64,000 bases of DNA from Caldicellulosiruptor acetigenus (lineage in GTDB: Bacteria; Bacillota; Thermoanaerobacteria; Caldicellulosiruptorales; Caldicellulosiruptoraceae). The notes under the pieces are model-generated. The model did not search any database and was not told the DNA's origin. It saw only the letters and a list, made by a program, of their open reading frames with translations. Location of the stretch: assembly GCF_026914305.1 (NCBI RefSeq), contig NZ_CP113866.1, forward strand, positions 2,484,001-2,548,000, written 5' to 3'. The stretch's first letter is position 1; every line of letters begins with the position of its first letter. Shown in pieces: positions 61,163-64,000 of the stretch. A program made the position numbers and the translations under genes.

Positions 61163-62668
61163 TTAATAACCCGGTATTTTACTGTCATCAAGCCCTATAT
61201 ATGTCCCTGTCTCGTCATTTACCTTGCTCAGTTCAAACAACACCACAGCATTTCTGCTCAGCTTAAACTCAAGTGTGACATAGCCGTTTTGTGCTCTCAT
61301 TCTGCACGTGCTAACATCAGGTTTTGCCACTTCCTTTAGAGTTTGTATCTGCTCTTTTGATGGGAATCTTGGTCTGCCCATGTCAATCCATGTTCTCCAT
61401 GGATTCCCGTGTTCTTCGTCAATCAATTTTCGCTTGACAAAAACGTCATCAAAGTCAATAGGAATTTCAAGTTTGTATTTTCTTTCATACTCATCATCCT
61501 TTTTCATAACCTCGTTCCATGCAACAATTGCAATTGAACCATCTTCTCTTTGTGTTACCAAAATATGTTCGTCTCTGTAGAGGATATTTTTGCCCATTGC
61601 ATTGAAAAATGTAAACATATGAAATACCGGTTTTGGAATATTGTTAAATGCTACAAGACCAAATCCGCCGTGAAAGAGCGATCTTGGCACATCGGCCTCT
61701 TCAAACACATCACTGAACGTCCAGTAAGAGAATGAATCTACATAATCCCCTCCTTCACTGAGCACTCTTGCAAGATAAGCTGCATTAAAAGGTGTATCAT
61801 GTATAGGACACAGCGGATGGTATGAACTGTTATATTCTGTAATGTGTATTGGTAAATCTGGATATGGTGAATTTTTCACCTTTTCTCTCAGCATTTTAAA
61901 CTCGTTGAGCATATATTCAATTGGATGAACATCCTGATAAACAAAATGCGGTGTATGATAAGGTGGTTTCCCTGTATATGCATGGCGTGTAATGAAATCT
62001 ACCGGCACATTATTTTTGTAGCAAAAGTTTAAAAAATCGTCTATCCAATAATCTGAACCACCACAGATTGCCGGTCCACCCACTTTTATATTCTCATTGA
62101 CCTCTTTGATGGCTTTTGCTGTAACTTCATATAATTTGAAGTATTCTGCCTGGTTTGCATCTTTCCAAAATACATTCAAGTTAGGCTCGTTCCAGATTTC
62201 AAATGGCCACTGAATAACCTCTTTTTCGCCATATCTGTCTATAAAATGCTTTACAACACTTTTGATTAACTTTTCCCACTTACCATAGTCCTTGGGAGGG
62301 GTGACATTCCCCCTCCAGTAAAATACTGTCTGTGTGCCCGAAGCAAGTCTCGACGGCATGAACCCAATCTCTACAAACGGTCGTATTCCAAGTTCCAAAA
62401 ATGAGTCATATATTCTGTCAATGTATGTGAAATTGTAAAAAGGCTGTTCAGTATCACCAACCTTATCTTCACGATAAATTCCTACATCGTCATGCAGCAG
62501 TCCGTGAGCTCTTATATACTTAAAATCTATATGTCTTTTAACAAAAGAAAGTGCATCCATATACTCTTTTTGAAGCGCAAGACCTATGCGACCACTACCA
62601 ACACAAAACTTCCAGTTATCAGAAAATATGCCTATTTGCTTGCCTCTCTCAATCTTTATATGCGTCAT
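61163..62668 (-). CDS. GH39 beta-xylosidase, copy 1
   Basis: 501 residues from ATG at 62668 (GGGGG upstream; an earlier in-frame start exists at 62683). GH39 motifs are FEIWNEPNL (acid/base) and HITEYNSS (nucleophile), with the substrate-site histidine region [12 protein letters not shown]. No signal peptide. A cytoplasmic beta-xylosidase, 38 bases behind the large GH10 gene. It differs enough from the copy at 55811 to suggest a different oligosaccharide preference. Confidence 0.93.
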   Translation of the reverse strand: MTHIKIERGKQIGIFSDNWKFCVGSGRIGLALQKEYMDALSFVKRHIDFKYIRAHGLLHDDVGIYREDKVGDTEQPFYNFTYIDRIYDSFLELGIRPFVEIGFMPSRLASGTQTVFYWRGNVTPPKDYGKWEKLIKSVVKHFIDRYGEKEVIQWPFEIWNEPNLNVFWKDANQAEYFKLYEVTAKAIKEVNENIKVGGPAICGGSDYWIDDFLNFCYKNNVPVDFITRHAYTGKPPYHTPHFVYQDVHPIEYMLNEFKMLREKVKNSPYPDLPIHITEYNSSYHPLCPIHDTPFNAAYLARVLSEGGDYVDSFSYWTFSDVFEEADVPRSLFHGGFGLVAFNNIPKPVFHMFTFFNAMGKNILYRDEHILVTQREDGSIAIVAWNEVMKKDDEYERKYKLEIPIDFDDVFVKRKLIDEEHGNPWRTWIDMGRPRFPSKEQIQTLKEVAKPDVSTCRMRAQNGYVTLEFKLSRNAVVLFELSKVNDETGTYIGLDDSKIPGY

Positions 62669-62706
62669 TAAACTTTCCCCCATTCAATCATATTCTGGCT
62701 TTTTGG

Positions 62707-64000
62707 TTATCTCTTTGTGTTCAATTTAGGAATAGCCGGGGGTGTGGGCAAATTAATATTTTGTGGTACTATTGAGTAATCTATGAGTGCCCAGAAAGCT
62801 GGTTTACCATCATAGTATTCATCAAATAATAGTGGAAAGTCTGGCTTATTGAAAACTCCCCTGAGCCATGAATAGTCATCTTTGAGTCCCCAGAATGTAA
62901 CACTTTTTATTACTTTTTTGTATTTTTTAAATAGGTTAAACAGTTCATAATACTTCTTTGCTTGCTTCAGCAGCATCTCTCTTGACGGTTCAACGTAGTA
63001 AACAGAAGAACCCCATTGATAAAAGCTCATGTCAAGCTCTGTAATCTGAATCTCAAGCCCCGGAATTGTACTGAACAGTTTTATTGTCTCCTCAATCTCT
63101 TCAACAGACGGATTGTTGACATTTATATGACACTGAAGCCCTACACCGTGAATAGGAATACCTTTAGACTTCATCTTTTTAATCATGTTGTATATAAACA
63201 TCCTCTTCTGCGGTACCTCGGTGTTGTAATCGTTGTAAAAAAGCTTGGCTTGAGGGTCTGCCTCATGCGCCCATATGAATGCTTTTTCTATATACTCTGG
63301 ACCACAAATGTTGTACCAGTTCGACCTTCTATACCCATCTGGCTGAGTTTCATCAATGGCCTCGTTCACAACATCCCATGCATATATCTTGCCTTTATAT
63401 CTCCCAACAACTGTGTATATATGCTTTTTCAGCCTCTTTAAAAGCTCATCCTTTTTCAAAAAGTTACCATTGGAATCTTTGAAAAACCAGTCCGGTGTCT
63501 GATTGTGCCAAACAAGGGTATGTCCCCGAATACTTATGTTATTCTTAGTCGCAAACTCAACAAAAGCATCTGCAATTGTAAAATCGTATTTATCAGGTCC
63601 TCTTAATACACTTTCTGGTTTCATTTCATTGCCAGGTGTAATACTGTTAAAATGCTTTTTGATAAACTGTGTGTCTGTGTCATTCATAAGTTCCCCATAT
63701 CCAATAGCTACACCAACTTTAAAGTCATCTTTATACTTTTCTTTTAAAGATGGAAGATCGTAATTTGGTTCTTGCAGTTTCAATGGATCGGATATAGTAA
63801 AGTCATCAATCCAGAAAGATAATGTTGGGTCTTGCGCTTCAATGTAAAATTCAAGTTCTTCGATTTTACCGTTCTTGGGCACAGCATAACTTCCACTTAT
63901 TTCTACCCAACTATCACCTGCAACTTCGCTTGAAGTTATCCAGTCATACCTGTATTGTGCTTCATCAGCCATTTTTCTCTGAACCAAAATCGAAAATCTT
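62707..64000 (-). CDS. CBM22-GH10 xylanase, N-terminus cut by window edge
   Basis: The frame is open to the window end, so the start lies outside. Visible: the end of a CBM22 xylan-binding module ([28 protein letters not shown]) followed by a complete GH10 barrel with [22 protein letters not shown], the acid/base in [16 protein letters not shown] and the nucleophile in ITELDMS. It ends after a short proline-rich tail. With CBM22 at the front this is a secreted enzyme that attacks polymeric xylan. A translation start at 63987 (TTG) is an artefact of truncation. Confidence 0.93.
   Translation of the reverse strand, partial: RFSILVQRKMADEAQYRYDWITSSEVAGDSWVEISGSYAVPKNGKIEELEFYIEAQDPTLSFWIDDFTISDPLKLQEPNYDLPSLKEKYKDDFKVGVAIGYGELMNDTDTQFIKKHFNSITPGNEMKPESVLRGPDKYDFTIADAFVEFATKNNISIRGHTLVWHNQTPDWFFKDSNGNFLKKDELLKRLKKHIYTVVGRYKGKIYAWDVVNEAIDETQPDGYRRSNWYNICGPEYIEKAFIWAHEADPQAKLFYNDYNTEVPQKRMFIYNMIKKMKSKGIPIHGVGLQCHINVNNPSVEEIEETIKLFSTIPGLEIQITELDMSFYQWGSSVYYVEPSREMLLKQAKKYYELFNLFKKYKKVIKSVTFWGLKDDYSWLRGVFNKPDFPLLFDEYYDGKPAFWALIDYSIVPQNINLPTPPAIPKLNTKR

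Noticed and set aside
1-64000. tRNA, rRNA, prophage or replication origin
   Set aside because: Looked for and not seen; no phage structural genes, integrase, dnaA-box cluster or tRNA-like cloverleaf was recognised.

Overview
The window is AT-rich DNA from a low-GC Firmicute, most likely a thermophilic, plant-cell-wall-degrading anaerobe of the Caldicellulosiruptor type. I infer this from a dense xylan-degradation cluster resembling the xynA/xynB/xynC locus of that genus, Gram-positive gene families (YesMN-type two-component pair, SpoIIE/SpoIID, LmrCD-type ABC pair), a TtuA/TtuB-like tRNA thiolation pair typical of thermophiles, and a CRISPR repeat ending in ATTGAAAC. No rRNA or tRNA gene was seen. 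Most genes lie on the minus strand in long, tightly packed operons.

Layout. (1) 1-9562: a CUT2 sugar ABC operon of the YtfQ-YtfR-YtfT-YjfF type followed by a chemoreceptor (minus), facing a divergent YesN/YesM-type response regulator and sensor kinase (plus). The chemoreceptor and the kinase appear to share the same kind of extracellular domain. (2) 9549-14975: spoIIE, spoIID, two small genes of uncertain role and a DUF4097-like lipoprotein. (3) 15109-23188: murA, DUF1284, birA, folP, DUF3006, folK, an SDR, a Uma2 protein, a membrane-anchored coiled-coil protein and PspA, ending in a strong terminator. (4) 23372-24649: a chemoreceptor without an ectodomain, on the plus strand.

(5) 24709-32074: a phosphate-type operon read from a PHO-box promoter: pstB, phoU, a degenerate EAL/CBS/GGDEF protein, a Ppx/GppA phosphatase, two paralogous thymidylate-kinase-like proteins, a stand-alone HD protein and a coiled-coil protein. 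Its promoter/leader region is present a second time about 1.2 kb away. A small accessory island lies between the copies: an IS256-type fragment, a MazF/RHH toxin-antitoxin pair and a possible Rpn-type nuclease remnant. (6) 33433-39359: an RraA-like protein, a PPC/DUF296 protein with an unresolved start, and a MarR-controlled heterodimeric ABC exporter.

(7) 39376-47592: a redox block. A HgdB-like protein and a HgdB-activase fusion (resembling the double-cubane cluster protein and its reductase) are followed by an Rrf2 regulator, a CooS-type CO dehydrogenase homolog, a CooF-type ferredoxin, an FAD/NAD oxidoreductase and a diguanylate cyclase. Matching GTATAC-N7-GTATAC-type boxes precede both rrf2 and cooS. 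The CooS homolog departs by eye from the canonical active-site motifs, so it may not be a CO oxidiser. This block and the PHO operon are the best candidates for little-described systems here. (8) 47680-48520: a CRISPR leader with a perfect consensus promoter and an array of eight units plus decayed trailing copies; two neighbouring spacers are identical and no cas genes are present. (9) 48564-52250: queE and queC flanking a TtuA/TtuB-like pair, a zinc-ribbon protein and RidA. (10) 52267-54139: a LysM/G5/M23 cell-wall peptidase.

(11) 54267-64000: the xylan cluster, all on the minus strand: a CBM22-GH10 xylanase (cut by the window edge), GH39, an intracellular GH10, an acetyl-esterase, an orphan sugar-binding protein, a second GH39 and a lipoprotein GH10 with an altered active-site motif. 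Secreted enzymes would cut xylan outside, the ABC binding protein would capture oligosaccharides, and the signal-less GH10, GH39 and esterase would finish them inside the cell.
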